DNA of 32,208 bases from Alphaproteobacteria bacterium (GTDB lineage Bacteria > Pseudomonadota > Alphaproteobacteria > Puniceispirillales > UBA1172): the NCBI GenBank assembly GCA_018701255.1, contig JABIWM010000077.1, positions 1-32,208 on the forward strand. The letters run 5' to 3'. This document shows, in pieces, positions 1-8,261 of the stretch. How positions within the stretch are numbered: the first letter of the stretch is position 1; every line of letters starts with the position of its first letter. The translations under genes were made by a program, and so were the position numbers. The notes beneath the pieces were generated by a model. That model made no database searches, was not told the DNA's origin, and was given only the letters and a program-made list of their open reading frames with translations.

Positions 1-402
1 AGAACTGGCAGGGGCATGAAGTTTATCAGCAAGGTCAAAACGCACAATCGCTTCTTGCAGAATATCATTGCCGTTTCGGTTGCTGGTTCGGCCGGAATAG
101 CCTGCGACATCAATATTTTGTTGCACGGTTAAGCTTCCAAACACCCTCAGATTCTGGAAGGTACGGGCGATGCCGCGATGCGCGCGCTGATGGGCGGATA
201 GCTTATCAACAGACTCGCCATTTATCGATATTGTGCCTGTAGAATGACGAAGCAATCCGGAAATAAGATTAACCAATGTGCTTTTCCCAGCACCGTTTGG
301 GCCTATTAACCCTCGCACCTCACCCGGTGCAATGGACATGCTGACATTCTGTACGGCTTTGACCCCACCAAAGGTTTTTGATACGCCTTTCAGCTCAAGC
401 AT
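1..402 (-). CDS. LivG-like ABC transporter ATP-binding protein (partial, N-terminal 134 codons)
   Basis: This is the N-terminal part of an ATPase of the branched-chain amino acid type (LivG/HAAT family), which would power import of an amino acid or amide from the cytoplasmic side. Translation from the ATG at 402 gives MLELKGVSKTFGG, a Walker A GPNGAGKS at about residues 37-44, and a Q-loop region GIARTFQNLRVF, which is typical of LivG. The signature and Walker B motifs lie beyond the left edge. The start overlaps the stop of the upstream cysteine hydrolase by 8 bases (395-402), so the two genes should be translationally coupled. The substrate cannot be read from this fragment. The neighbouring deformylase and hydrolase suggest an N-substituted amino acid or amide. 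Confidence 0.9.
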   Translation of the reverse strand, partial: MLELKGVSKTFGGVKAVQNVSMSIAPGEVRGLIGPNGAGKSTLVNLISGLLRHSTGTISINGESVDKLSAHQRAHRGIARTFQNLRVFGSLTVQQNIDVAGYSGRTSNRNGNDILQEAIVRFDLADKLHAPASS

Positions 403-1036
403 TCTGTATTTCCTCAATTAGGTTTGCTGTTGTCACCTGACGGCAATACCCCTTTATGGTTTCTAAGGAATGATCATGCCTTTTTGGGGTATAAGTCAAA
501 CAGGCATCTGTCACTTGTGTCACCAGATATCCCAGATCACAGGCATCACGGATGGCGCTTTCGACACATTGGTCTGTGATAAGCCCTGAGATAACCAACT
601 GCCGCACGCCCAGATTGCGTAGAATGTAATCAATATGCGTGGAAATAAATACCGAAGATGAAGACTTGGGAAGAACAATCTCATCTCCTTTTGGGGCAAT
701 CTGATCAATCACTTTTCCGTCCCATGACCCTTTCGGGACATGAAAGCCTGTGATTTTGTAATCCAGCGAACGATCACGGCCATCTTCGGTCAGGCTTTCG
801 ATGGTTGTGTACATCACCTCAATCTTTTTTTCGCGGAAAGCCGTTTGCAATGCCTGCATATTAGGGATCACCCGGCTTTCCAATTCGTCAAAATACCAGC
901 CATATTTTTTATGAAAACTTTCTTCAGGCAATCCTGCAAACTCTGTCCCATTTTTATGGGCAGAAAAATTTTGAACATCTACAAACAGAAGCGCAGAGTG
1001 TTCAGGAACAAGAGGGACTTCTCTGGTTAATGTCAT
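395..1036 (-). CDS. Isochorismatase-like cysteine hydrolase
   Basis: A 213-residue cytoplasmic hydrolase of the isochorismatase/nicotinamidase superfamily. The expected triad is visible: Asp20 in LLFVDVQN, Lys124 in VLPKSSSS, and Cys157 in GLITDQCVESA with the usual preceding cis-peptide region. Length is normal for the family. Relatives act on C-N bonds (N-carbamoylsarcosine, biuret, ureidoacrylate, nicotinamide), and the sequence alone does not decide between them. It starts inside the end of the N-formylglutamate amidohydrolase gene (ATGA overlap, 1033-1036) and ends inside the LivG-like gene. It is therefore the middle gene of a coupled leftward operon that appears to join import with amide or carbamoyl hydrolysis. 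Confidence 0.85.
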   Translation of the reverse strand: MTLTREVPLVPEHSALLFVDVQNFSAHKNGTEFAGLPEESFHKKYGWYFDELESRVIPNMQALQTAFREKKIEVMYTTIESLTEDGRDRSLDYKITGFHVPKGSWDGKVIDQIAPKGDEIVLPKSSSSVFISTHIDYILRNLGVRQLVISGLITDQCVESAIRDACDLGYLVTQVTDACLTYTPKRHDHSLETIKGYCRQVTTANLIEEIQNA

Positions 1037-1800
1037 GGCAGGGACTCCATTAATTCGGTTATGGCTTCGGCAAGCAGTTCTGCCCAGAATTTTGCCCCTT
1101 CAGGATGGTCGATCTGGTCATTGCGAATCTCAATAAGGCAATGCGCCAAGCCAAGGGTTTCAGCATAATGGGGAATAAACCAGTCGGTTTCATTATCAAT
1201 GGTGTAAGGCGCATTGATTGCCAATTCCAATTCAGGATGGCGTTTGGCAATTGAGGTAATCAGGCTCTCGGCGGTACCAAGAGATGCCCGTGTCAAAAAA
1301 CCTGCTTGCCAGGGGCGCGATTTACCATCCATTTCAGGGGTAAAAGAATGAATGGAAAACGCCGCCCGTCTTGGCGTTTCAAAAAGGCGCTTAATTGCCG
1401 CATTCATGGGATCGAAAATGGCTTTGACCCGATCAGCTTTTTCGGATTGGCAGGCCGCTATATTCGCAGGGATATGCGCATGATCACTCTCGAAAGGAAT
1501 GGATTGTGGTGTAAGAGGGGGACGATTACAGTCGATCACCAAACGGGAATAATGTTGAATGACAAGCGGCGCTTCAAGCAGATTTGCAATTTGCCGGGCG
1601 ACCATTTCGGCGCCAATATCCCATCCACGATGACTATTCAAGACCTCAGCGCTGACTCCCAAAGAGCCTAGTGTTTTAGGGATAGCACGGCCAGCATGCT
1701 CACAAACCAGCACCATATCAGAGGGCTTATTACCATGCAGAACTTCTACTGGTGATGGGTCTGTTTTTCCTATAAGAGGCGAAGCTAAGACTTGATTCAT
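1033..1800 (-). CDS. N-formylglutamate amidohydrolase family protein
   Basis: A member of the HutG-type N-formylglutamate amidohydrolase family (zinc-dependent release of formate from N-formylglutamate, or a related N-acyl amino acid). The core begins with VCEHAG and continues through HRGWDIGA, YSRLVIDCNRP, AAFSIHSFTP and a C-terminal LIEIRND, matching the order of conserved blocks in the family. I chose the ATG at 1800 (MNQVLASPL). The open frame continues to an ATG at 1869, but that extension looks hydrophobic and unrelated, and it would nearly abut the divergent regulator. Neither start has a clear Shine-Dalgarno site. It is first in a leftward operon with the cysteine hydrolase and LivG-like ATPase. 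No other histidine-utilisation gene is nearby, so a role outside histidine breakdown is likely. Confidence 0.85.
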   Translation of the reverse strand: MNQVLASPLIGKTDPSPVEVLHGNKPSDMVLVCEHAGRAIPKTLGSLGVSAEVLNSHRGWDIGAEMVARQIANLLEAPLVIQHYSRLVIDCNRPPLTPQSIPFESDHAHIPANIAACQSEKADRVKAIFDPMNAAIKRLFETPRRAAFSIHSFTPEMDGKSRPWQAGFLTRASLGTAESLITSIAKRHPELELAINAPYTIDNETDWFIPHYAETLGLAHCLIEIRNDQIDHPEGAKFWAELLAEAITELMESLP

Positions 1801-1883
1801 AAAATGAGTATAAAGAAACAAAAAACCCAAAGTCAAATGTTCTATGATTGACTGAATGATTAATTTCATAAACTATAAGCGGC
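1801..1883. promoter_or_regulatory. Divergent promoter region between deformylase operon and rpiR-type regulator
   Basis: An AT-rich 83-base gap between two divergent genes. A TTGACT hexamer at 1848-1853 could serve as a -35 box for the rightward regulator. Possible -10 sequences (AACTAT 1871-1876, TATAAG 1874-1879) sit so close to the ATG at 1884 that the transcript could be leaderless, which agrees with the lack of a Shine-Dalgarno site there. The RpiR-type protein is the obvious candidate to bind here. The promoter assignment is inference from weak matches. Confidence 0.3.
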
Positions 1884-2747
1884 ATGAATATCAGAAGACG
1901 AATTGAAAAAGCAGCGACCGGTTTCACTCCTTCAGAACGGAAACTTGCCTCTGTGCTGTTGTCTGATTATCCCTATGCCGGATTGATCAAAATGCATGAA
2001 CTAGCTGATCAGGCAGAGGTTTCTCAGCCATCAATATCCCGATTTGTGATTAAAATAGGGCTGTCTGGATTTCCGGAATTACAAAAGCATCTGATGTCAG
2101 AGTTGCGCGAAGGCAATCGCTCGCCTGTGGATATTCACGCCACATCTGAGCAGATCAAAGGCGGCTACTTAAATGGCTTTCTTGCCCTTGCGGCGGAACA
2201 AATGGCGTCAGCGGGTCAGGCGGTAACCGAAAGCCAGTTTGAACAGATTTGCGGTTTGCTGGCTAACCCGAAACGCGCGATTTACGCGGTAGGGGGAAGA
2301 ATAAGCGATACCATAGCACAGCACCTTTCTTTTCATCTTCGCCAATCGCGTGAGCGTGCCTATCATCTGCCAAGAGATTCAGAGGACTGGCCAGAATATC
2401 TGTTGCGAATGAAACCCGGGGATGTGTTTTTCCTTGTTGATTTTCGGCGCTATCAGAAAAACCTCTGGCAACTGGCGAAACAGGCGCAAGCCCAGAAGGT
2501 TCAGGTGGTGTTAATGACGGATAATTGGCTATCACCTGCAACGCGATATGCATCAGAAGTGCTGGTTGTTCCCATCGAAACAGGTACTATCTGGGACAGT
2601 TATGCTCCGGCGCTGGCCTTGACCGAAGCCTTGGTTACCCGTGTGGCGGAAAAAACATGGGGGCAAACGCGGAAACGGATTGAGGCATGGGATGCCATGC
2701 GTGATGAATTTATGGAGAGAAAACATGAGCAAATTATCGACCGTTGA
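1884..2747 (+). CDS. MurR/RpiR family transcriptional regulator
   Basis: A 287-residue regulator. Residues 1-80 form the RpiR helix-turn-helix domain (FTPSERKLASVLL, MHELADQAEVSQPSISRFVIKIGLSGFPELQKHL). Residues about 120-260 form a SIS domain (YAVGGRISD, PGDVFFLVDFRRYQKNL, VVLMTDN), which in this family binds a small phosphorylated or related effector. The last 23 bases overlap the glutamine-synthetase-family gene in another frame, so the two are co-transcribed. The divergent deformylase operon begins 83 bases away. The regulator probably controls both arms. RpiR proteins next to GS-like and amidase genes are more often tied to nitrogen compounds than to sugars, but the effector here is unknown. 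Confidence 0.88.
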   Translation: MNIRRRIEKAATGFTPSERKLASVLLSDYPYAGLIKMHELADQAEVSQPSISRFVIKIGLSGFPELQKHLMSELREGNRSPVDIHATSEQIKGGYLNGFLALAAEQMASAGQAVTESQFEQICGLLANPKRAIYAVGGRISDTIAQHLSFHLRQSRERAYHLPRDSEDWPEYLLRMKPGDVFFLVDFRRYQKNLWQLAKQAQAQKVQVVLMTDNWLSPATRYASEVLVVPIETGTIWDSYAPALALTEALVTRVAEKTWGQTRKRIEAWDAMRDEFMERKHEQIIDR

Positions 2748-4062
2748 GGATAAAAACGCGAAGGGGCAATTGATCTTTGCGGCGACTTGCGATCTTGCCG
2801 GTAAGGTACGCGGAAAGGCTTTCCTGAAATCAGATTTAGAAAGACGACTAAAACGTGGCATGGGCTGGGTTCCCACCAATGTTCTGATTAACTGTTTTGA
2901 TGGCATTGGCGATACGCCTTTTGGGGCGCTAGGGGATTTGCTGCTCATTCCCGATCAAGCCGCCGCGGTCAATGCGGATTTTGGCACATATTCAGAACAT
3001 TTTATGCTTGGTGATATTGTGACACTGGATGGTGAGCCATGGGATTTTTGCACCCGCGCCATTCTTAAATCTGCCCTAGCCCGGCTAGAACGCATTAGCG
3101 GCGTCAGATTAATCTCTGCCTTTGAGCATGAGTTTCAGCTCAAGAGAGATATGGGATTAATTGGCGAGGGCTTTGGCCGGTCTGGTTTTGAAATGCAGCG
3201 CCCGTTATGTGAAACCCTAATGCAACAAATTCATGCGGCAGGACTTTCCCCTGATAGCATTATGAAAGAATACGGCCCGGAACAATATGAAGTAGTAATC
3301 GCCCCCGAAGAAGGGGTGCGCGCGGCGGATGCGGCCGTGATCTTAAAAGAACTGACACGTTCAACAGCAAGGTTTCATGGCGAAGACGCTACCTTTACCC
3401 CGATCCGTGACCCTGCCAGTGTCGGCAATGGTGTCCATATACATATGAGTTTTCTGAACGCGGATAATACCCCTGCTACTTATGATGCGGACAGGCCATA
3501 TGGGATGTCCGCTTTGACCGGCTCGTTTGCTGCCGGGGTGTTGAAATACCTTGATGCCATTATCGCAATCACCGCCCCTTCGGTGATCTCTTATTTGCGG
3601 CTGACCCCGCACCGGTGGTCTGCGGCGTTTAACAATTTGGGCTTTAGGGATAGGGAGGCCTCACTTAGGATTTGTCCGGTTACCGCTAAAGAGCCTACCG
3701 ATATCGCAAGACAGTATAATATTGAATACCGCGCCGCTGATGCGGCGGCTTGCCCTCATCTGGCTTTAGCCGCGGTTGTCCATGCTGGCTGTCAGGGCAT
3801 CGAAGAGGGATTGCCTGCTCCTCAACCAACCGAAGAAGATATTTCTCTTCTTTCTGTCGCCGATTTGTCAAAGCGTGGATTTGTTCGCTTGCCAGAAACC
3901 TTGGATGGGGCGCTAAATCGCTTTATCGAAAATGATGTCGTCAGAGGCTGGTTTCCTGACACATTCGCCAGTGTCTATAAAGCTCATAAGGAAAGTGAAA
4001 TTGCCCATGTAGCTGATATGGATACGGCGGCACGCTGTCAGCTATATGAGTCCGTGTATTAA
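2725..4062 (+). CDS. Glutamine synthetase family protein (gamma-glutamyl-amide ligase-like)
   Basis: A 445-residue glutamine-synthetase-fold ligase (ATP-dependent amide formation on glutamate). Visible catalytic blocks are FEHEFQ (Glu134, Glu136), GPEQYEV (Glu189), GNGVHIHMSF (His238, His240), APSVISYLRLTP, RDREASLRI (arginines) and EYRAADAAACPHLALAA (Glu334, Arg336). I chose the ATG at 2725 because a GGAGAG ribosome-binding site precedes it. The open frame extends upstream to 2641 only inside the regulator gene. The divergence from canonical GlnA (AADAAACPH instead of the usual PDPxANPY) suggests an amine other than ammonia, as in gamma-glutamylputrescine synthetase-like enzymes. It overlaps the rpiR-type gene by 23 bases, and its stop overlaps the stop of the convergent oxidoreductase by four. 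Confidence 0.88.
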   Translation: MSKLSTVEDKNAKGQLIFAATCDLAGKVRGKAFLKSDLERRLKRGMGWVPTNVLINCFDGIGDTPFGALGDLLLIPDQAAAVNADFGTYSEHFMLGDIVTLDGEPWDFCTRAILKSALARLERISGVRLISAFEHEFQLKRDMGLIGEGFGRSGFEMQRPLCETLMQQIHAAGLSPDSIMKEYGPEQYEVVIAPEEGVRAADAAVILKELTRSTARFHGEDATFTPIRDPASVGNGVHIHMSFLNADNTPATYDADRPYGMSALTGSFAAGVLKYLDAIIAITAPSVISYLRLTPHRWSAAFNNLGFRDREASLRICPVTAKEPTDIARQYNIEYRAADAAACPHLALAAVVHAGCQGIEEGLPAPQPTEEDISLLSVADLSKRGFVRLPETLDGALNRFIENDVVRGWFPDTFASVYKAHKESEIAHVADMDTAARCQLYESVY

Positions 4063-7000
4063 ATGATATTTAGGGGCGGTTGCGCACCCCCGCAATTAAA
4101 CTTTTCTAATAAAGCACTCTGTTTGATCTTAGTGCTTTTAACCGCATCCTTTTTTACAGAACCAAAGCCGCGAATTTGTTCTGGCAATTCTGCAAGATCA
4201 ACAGCAATATTGTAATTATCCTTATTTATTCCCGCTATTACCAAGTTTATCAGGTCTTGATATTCTGCAATGAGGTCATGTTCCATCCGTCGTTCTGATG
4301 TATATCCAAACACATCAGCCCAGCTGCCACGCAAGTGTTTTCCGTATGCAAGTAATTTGAGAAATGGCCGTATCCATCCCCCGAAACGTCTTTTTCTTGG
4401 GCGGCCGGTGGCGGCATCAACGCCACCCAGAAAAGGTGGAGCAAGGTGATGGATCACCCGATAGTTACCATCAAACTGGTCAGCAATAGATTGCTTAAAT
4501 TCAGAACCTGTTAACAGTCTGGCAACTTCATATTCATCCTTAAAGGCCATAAGCTTGTAGAGATTTTTTGCTACGGCAATGGTTAAACGTTTTTGGGAAT
4601 CGGTATCTGCTTCACAAACTGATGTAATCAATTCTTCATAACGTTTTGCATAACCTTTATTCTGATAACCGATAAGGCGGCCAGCGCGATCTGCGATGAT
4701 ATCTTCAAGTGTTTCTGTTTCTTTGCAGTCATTATTTTTCATATCGAGCCAGTCGGGATTATTCGCATAAGCCCGCCCCCAGCCAAAGGCAGCTTCATTG
4801 AGCGCAACCGAAACATTATTGAAACGGATAGCTTTAATAATCGCTGCTTCAGAAAGAGGGATCAGTCCGCGTTGCCAGGCCACTCCAAGTAGAAAGAGAT
4901 TAGCGCCAATCGTATCACCAAGGAGCTGTTGGGCAATAGCTGTTGTATTAACAAACACGCAATGTTTTGCGGGTACGGCATGTTGAAGTCGTTCACGCAT
5001 CTGCTCTGATGGAAGCGCGAAGTTACGGTCACGCACAAAATCACCTGTCATCATCTCATGGGTATTCGCTATGATATGCGCATGTGGACGGAGCAGGCCA
5101 AGGGCTTCATGCCCTGCACTTGTAAGTAGATCGCTACCAAGTAAGAGGTCTGCCGTACCCGGCGCAACACGAATAGCTTTGATCTGCGAGGGTGAGGCGG
5201 CCAAACGGATATGGGTAGTAACCGCACCGCCCTTTTGTGCTAGTCCGGCCATATCGATTAATCCCACCCCTTTGCCTTCTATATGCGCGGCCATGCCAAG
5301 TAATGCGCCAAGGGTGACAACGCCGGTGCCGCCAACGCCAGTGATCAAGATGCTTCTGGGCTGGTCAAGATCAAGGAGAGGTTTTGGCAATGGTAAATTG
5401 GCGGGGACTTTTGCAAACATGTCTGGCTTGCGAAGCTGGCCGCCTTCAATGGTAACAAAGCTCGGGCAGAAACCTTTGAGGCAGGATACATCCTTATTGC
5501 AGGCAGATTGATCAATTGCCCGTTTTGTGCCAAGTGGTGTTTTCAGCGGCAGGATTGCCACGCAGTTCGATTGTGCGCCGCAATCGCCGCAACCTTCACA
5601 CACATCGGGATTGATCATCACCCGGCGTGGCGTATCAGCAACAAGCCCCCGCTTGCGGCGGCGGCGGAGTTCTGTCGCGCAGGTCTGAACGTAAATAAGT
5701 GCTGACACTCCTTGCACTTTAGCAAGTGCACGCTGAACAGGTTGAAGCTGGCCACGGTCATGTACCCGAATACCGGCGGCTAGTCCTGACGTATCAACAA
5801 GCTCAGGTTGATCGGTTACAATCTCAACTTTAGACACACCAGCGGCCAGCACTTCTGCCGCTATCTGGGTTGGTGATAAACCGCCTTCATGCATTTGCCC
5901 ACCTGTCATGGCAACGGCATCATTAAATAGAATTTTATAGGTAATATTTACTTTTGCAGCGATGGCTGCGCGGATTGCCATCAGGCCAGAGTGATTATAA
6001 GTGCCATCCCCAAGGTTCTGAAATACATGTTTGCGCTGGGAAAAAGGCGCCTCACCAATCCAGTTGGCTCCTTCGCCGCCCATCTGGGTATAACCCTCGG
6101 TAGAACGTTCCATCATCTGGCTCATCCAGTGGCAACCGATACCGGCATATCCCCGTGCGCCTTCGGGCAGGATGGTTGAGCTGTTATGTGGGCATCCGGC
6201 ACAGAAATAGGGTGTGCGGGCGATATCCAGAGGATTGAAGCTATTTGCTGGATAGAAGCGTTCTGCTATCATTTTATCATCCGGTAGATGTGAAGCTAAC
6301 TGCCGGGCTATTAACATTGGGTCAAGCACCCCATCGGCAGGAAATAGCACGTTGCCGGCTTCATCCTTCTTGCCAATAATCTCAGGTGCGTTTTTATGAC
6401 CATAGAGGATTTCACGCGCCTGCCCCTCAATAAGCCCGCGTTTTTCCTCAATGATAATCAGTTTATCAAGGCCAAGGGCGAAGGCTTTCAGCCCCTCTGG
6501 TTCAAGCGGCCATACCATACCAATCTTATAAGTGGTGAGGTTTAGTTTCGCGGCTTGCGCCTCATCCAATGCAAGCAGGGTTAGCGCAGATTGTGTATCC
6601 ATCCAGCTTTTGCCTGTGCTGATAATTCCGATTTTCGGCGTTTTACCACGAGGCCAGATGATATTATCAAGATGATTTGCTCTTGCGTAAGCCTGAGCAG
6701 CATTGAGCTTATAGCGATGAAGCCGCCGTTCCTGTTCATGACGGTCATCGTGCGCACGGATATTGACACCACCCTCAGGCAGGGCGATATCAGGAAATAT
6801 CGGGGGTGGTAGATCGGCGGTAAGATGAACTGAGCCACTGCTTTCAATATTGTCCTTGACGCATTTGAGCCCCACCCATAATCCGGAAACACGGCTCATT
6901 GCCCAGCCATGCAAACCATAATCAACAATGTCTTCTATATTGGCGGGGTTCAATACTGGCATCATTGCATCGACCAGAGCATATTCACTTTGATGGCAAG

Positions 7001-7523
7001 TCGTGGAACTTTCACAGGAATGATCATCACCCATGAGCATAAGCACACCGCCCTTATCTGCACTGCCAGACAGATTGCCATGACGGAAGACATCACCAGA
7101 CCGGTCAACTCCGGGTCCCTTGCCATACCAGAGCGCAAAAACCCCGTCTTTTGTTCCCTCGCCACGAATACTTGCCTGCTGAGTCCCCCAGATAGCCGTG
7201 GCTGCCAAGTCTTCGTTGAGAGCAGGCTGAAACCGGATATCTGCTTTATCAAGATATGCGCTGGCTGATACAAATTGCTGGTCAAGTCCGCCGAGGGGGG
7301 AGCCGCGATAGCCTGTCACATACCCACAGGTATTCAACCCCATCATCCGGTCACGTTCTGCCTGTATCAGGCAAAGACGGATGATAGCTTGAGTGCCTGT
7401 AAGAAATATGCGGTCGCTGGTAAGATCATATTTATCATTTATAGATATCGGTGCCATAACAGATAATGGGGTGTCATCACCGCCAGAATCATCAGGTAAT
7501 GGTGGTTTAATATCACTTTCCAC
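4059..7523 (-). CDS. Indolepyruvate:ferredoxin oxidoreductase, fused alpha/beta type
   Basis: An 1154-residue cytoplasmic enzyme that oxidatively decarboxylates aryl-pyruvates from aromatic amino acid transamination to acyl-CoA, passing electrons to ferredoxin. Domain order is as in the fused proteobacterial form: N-terminal thiamine-diphosphate pyrimidine-type domain, cysteine-containing CAGCPHNSS (residues 441-449) and GIGCHWMS, then the diphosphate-binding NLGDGTYNHSG (503-513). An iron-sulfur segment follows with Cys642, 645, 648, 654 and Cys675, 681, 686, then the gamma-type domain starting at GVGGTGVV (729-736). Length is normal for the fused family. The start is a GTG at 7523, set by an AGGAGGT site four bases upstream. 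A divergent Lrp/AsnC gene lies 110 bases away and is the likely regulator. Confidence 0.93.
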   Translation of the reverse strand: MESDIKPPLPDDSGGDDTPLSVMAPISINDKYDLTSDRIFLTGTQAIIRLCLIQAERDRMMGLNTCGYVTGYRGSPLGGLDQQFVSASAYLDKADIRFQPALNEDLAATAIWGTQQASIRGEGTKDGVFALWYGKGPGVDRSGDVFRHGNLSGSADKGGVLMLMGDDHSCESSTTCHQSEYALVDAMMPVLNPANIEDIVDYGLHGWAMSRVSGLWVGLKCVKDNIESSGSVHLTADLPPPIFPDIALPEGGVNIRAHDDRHEQERRLHRYKLNAAQAYARANHLDNIIWPRGKTPKIGIISTGKSWMDTQSALTLLALDEAQAAKLNLTTYKIGMVWPLEPEGLKAFALGLDKLIIIEEKRGLIEGQAREILYGHKNAPEIIGKKDEAGNVLFPADGVLDPMLIARQLASHLPDDKMIAERFYPANSFNPLDIARTPYFCAGCPHNSSTILPEGARGYAGIGCHWMSQMMERSTEGYTQMGGEGANWIGEAPFSQRKHVFQNLGDGTYNHSGLMAIRAAIAAKVNITYKILFNDAVAMTGGQMHEGGLSPTQIAAEVLAAGVSKVEIVTDQPELVDTSGLAAGIRVHDRGQLQPVQRALAKVQGVSALIYVQTCATELRRRRKRGLVADTPRRVMINPDVCEGCGDCGAQSNCVAILPLKTPLGTKRAIDQSACNKDVSCLKGFCPSFVTIEGGQLRKPDMFAKVPANLPLPKPLLDLDQPRSILITGVGGTGVVTLGALLGMAAHIEGKGVGLIDMAGLAQKGGAVTTHIRLAASPSQIKAIRVAPGTADLLLGSDLLTSAGHEALGLLRPHAHIIANTHEMMTGDFVRDRNFALPSEQMRERLQHAVPAKHCVFVNTTAIAQQLLGDTIGANLFLLGVAWQRGLIPLSEAAIIKAIRFNNVSVALNEAAFGWGRAYANNPDWLDMKNNDCKETETLEDIIADRAGRLIGYQNKGYAKRYEELITSVCEADTDSQKRLTIAVAKNLYKLMAFKDEYEVARLLTGSEFKQSIADQFDGNYRVIHHLAPPFLGGVDAATGRPRKRRFGGWIRPFLKLLAYGKHLRGSWADVFGYTSERRMEHDLIAEYQDLINLVIAGINKDNYNIAVDLAELPEQIRGFGSVKKDAVKSTKIKQSALLEKFNCGGAQPPLNII

Positions 7524-7527
7524 AGCA

Positions 7528-7534
7528 ACCTCCT
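7528..7534 (-). promoter_or_regulatory. Strong Shine-Dalgarno site selecting the GTG start of the oxidoreductase
   Basis: On the minus strand AGGAGGT lies four bases before the GTG at 7523. It is one of the few near-perfect ribosome-binding sites in the window, and it decides a non-ATG start for a gene of more than 1100 codons. Confidence 0.75.
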
Positions 7535-7633
7535 CTAATAACTGAAAAAGGATATCACCAACATGACAAAATTAATCACTAAAACATGCTACAATCATTT
7601 GATAATTTAGAGGATTATGCTAATATTTGCTTT

Positions 7634-8101
7634 ATGGATAAAATTGATCTGAATATTCTCAACGAATTGCAGCATAACGCTCGCATCACCAATCAGGAGC
7701 TGAGCGAAAGGGTAAACCTGTCGCCCACGCCATGTTTAAGACGTGTGAAAATGCTAGAAGATGCGGGCATTATCAAGGGATATAGTGCGATTGTTGATCC
7801 CGAAGCCTATGGGTTGCCAATTATGGCTTTTGTTTCTGTAAGGCTTGAGCGCCAGACGGAATCTGAGATTGTTAGCTTTGAAAAGGCTATGACGGAACTA
7901 GATGAGGTTGTCGCCTGCTATTTGATGTCGGGTCGTCATGATTATATGTTGCAGGTTTTTGCGCATTCACTCAAAGACTATGAGAATTTTGTCCGTAAAA
8001 AACTGACGCATGTTTCCGGCCTTGGCGAACTGGAAACACATTTTGCCTTTGGCCAGGTCAAACGGTCAATGTCGCTGCCCCGAGTAAATATGCACCCATA
8101 A
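7634..8101 (+). CDS. Lrp/AsnC family transcriptional regulator
   Basis: A 155-residue regulator of the feast/famine family. The N-terminal winged helix-turn-helix is MDKIDLNILNELQHNARITNQELSERVNLSPTPCLRRV, split here as residues 1-20 and 21-38. The C-terminal RAM ligand-binding domain covers about residues 65-150 (SVRLERQTESE, VVACYLMSGRHDYMLQV). I chose the ATG at 7634 because families of this type begin with the LDxxDxxIL segment. The frame is open back to an ATG at 7586, but those 16 residues do not look like the family. No good ribosome-binding site is visible at 7634. It is divergent from the indolepyruvate oxidoreductase gene, and such pairs usually link aromatic or other amino acid sensing to control of the oxidoreductase. 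Confidence 0.9.
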   Translation: MDKIDLNILNELQHNARITNQELSERVNLSPTPCLRRVKMLEDAGIIKGYSAIVDPEAYGLPIMAFVSVRLERQTESEIVSFEKAMTELDEVVACYLMSGRHDYMLQVFAHSLKDYENFVRKKLTHVSGLGELETHFAFGQVKRSMSLPRVNMHP

Positions 8102-8261
8102 GTTTCTGCCAGTTAATCTGAGAAATCCAGTCAGCCTTAAATCTATTCCCAACCATTATGTCCATGTGACAAAATCAGCTGGTGATATGTGATTGATAGG
8201 TAATTTTGTTTTTCAGTAAAATGATCCTTGCTGTTTAGTTTATATAAGATATTGTTTTTTC

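Noticed and set aside
1801-1869. Upstream ATG at 1869 for the N-formylglutamate amidohydrolase, giving a hydrophobic N-terminus that could look like a signal peptide.
   Set aside because: No ribosome site, no signal cleavage pattern, and enzymes of this family are cytoplasmic. The extension would occupy nearly the whole divergent promoter region.
2641-2724. Longer N-terminus for the GS-like protein from an ATG at 2641.
   Set aside because: It lies wholly inside the RpiR-type gene, and the ATG at 2725 has a good GGAGAG site and a family-like N-terminus.
7586-7633. Longer Lrp/AsnC start at 7586.
   Set aside because: The added 16 residues do not match the family, whose helix-turn-helix begins directly after the ATG at 7634.
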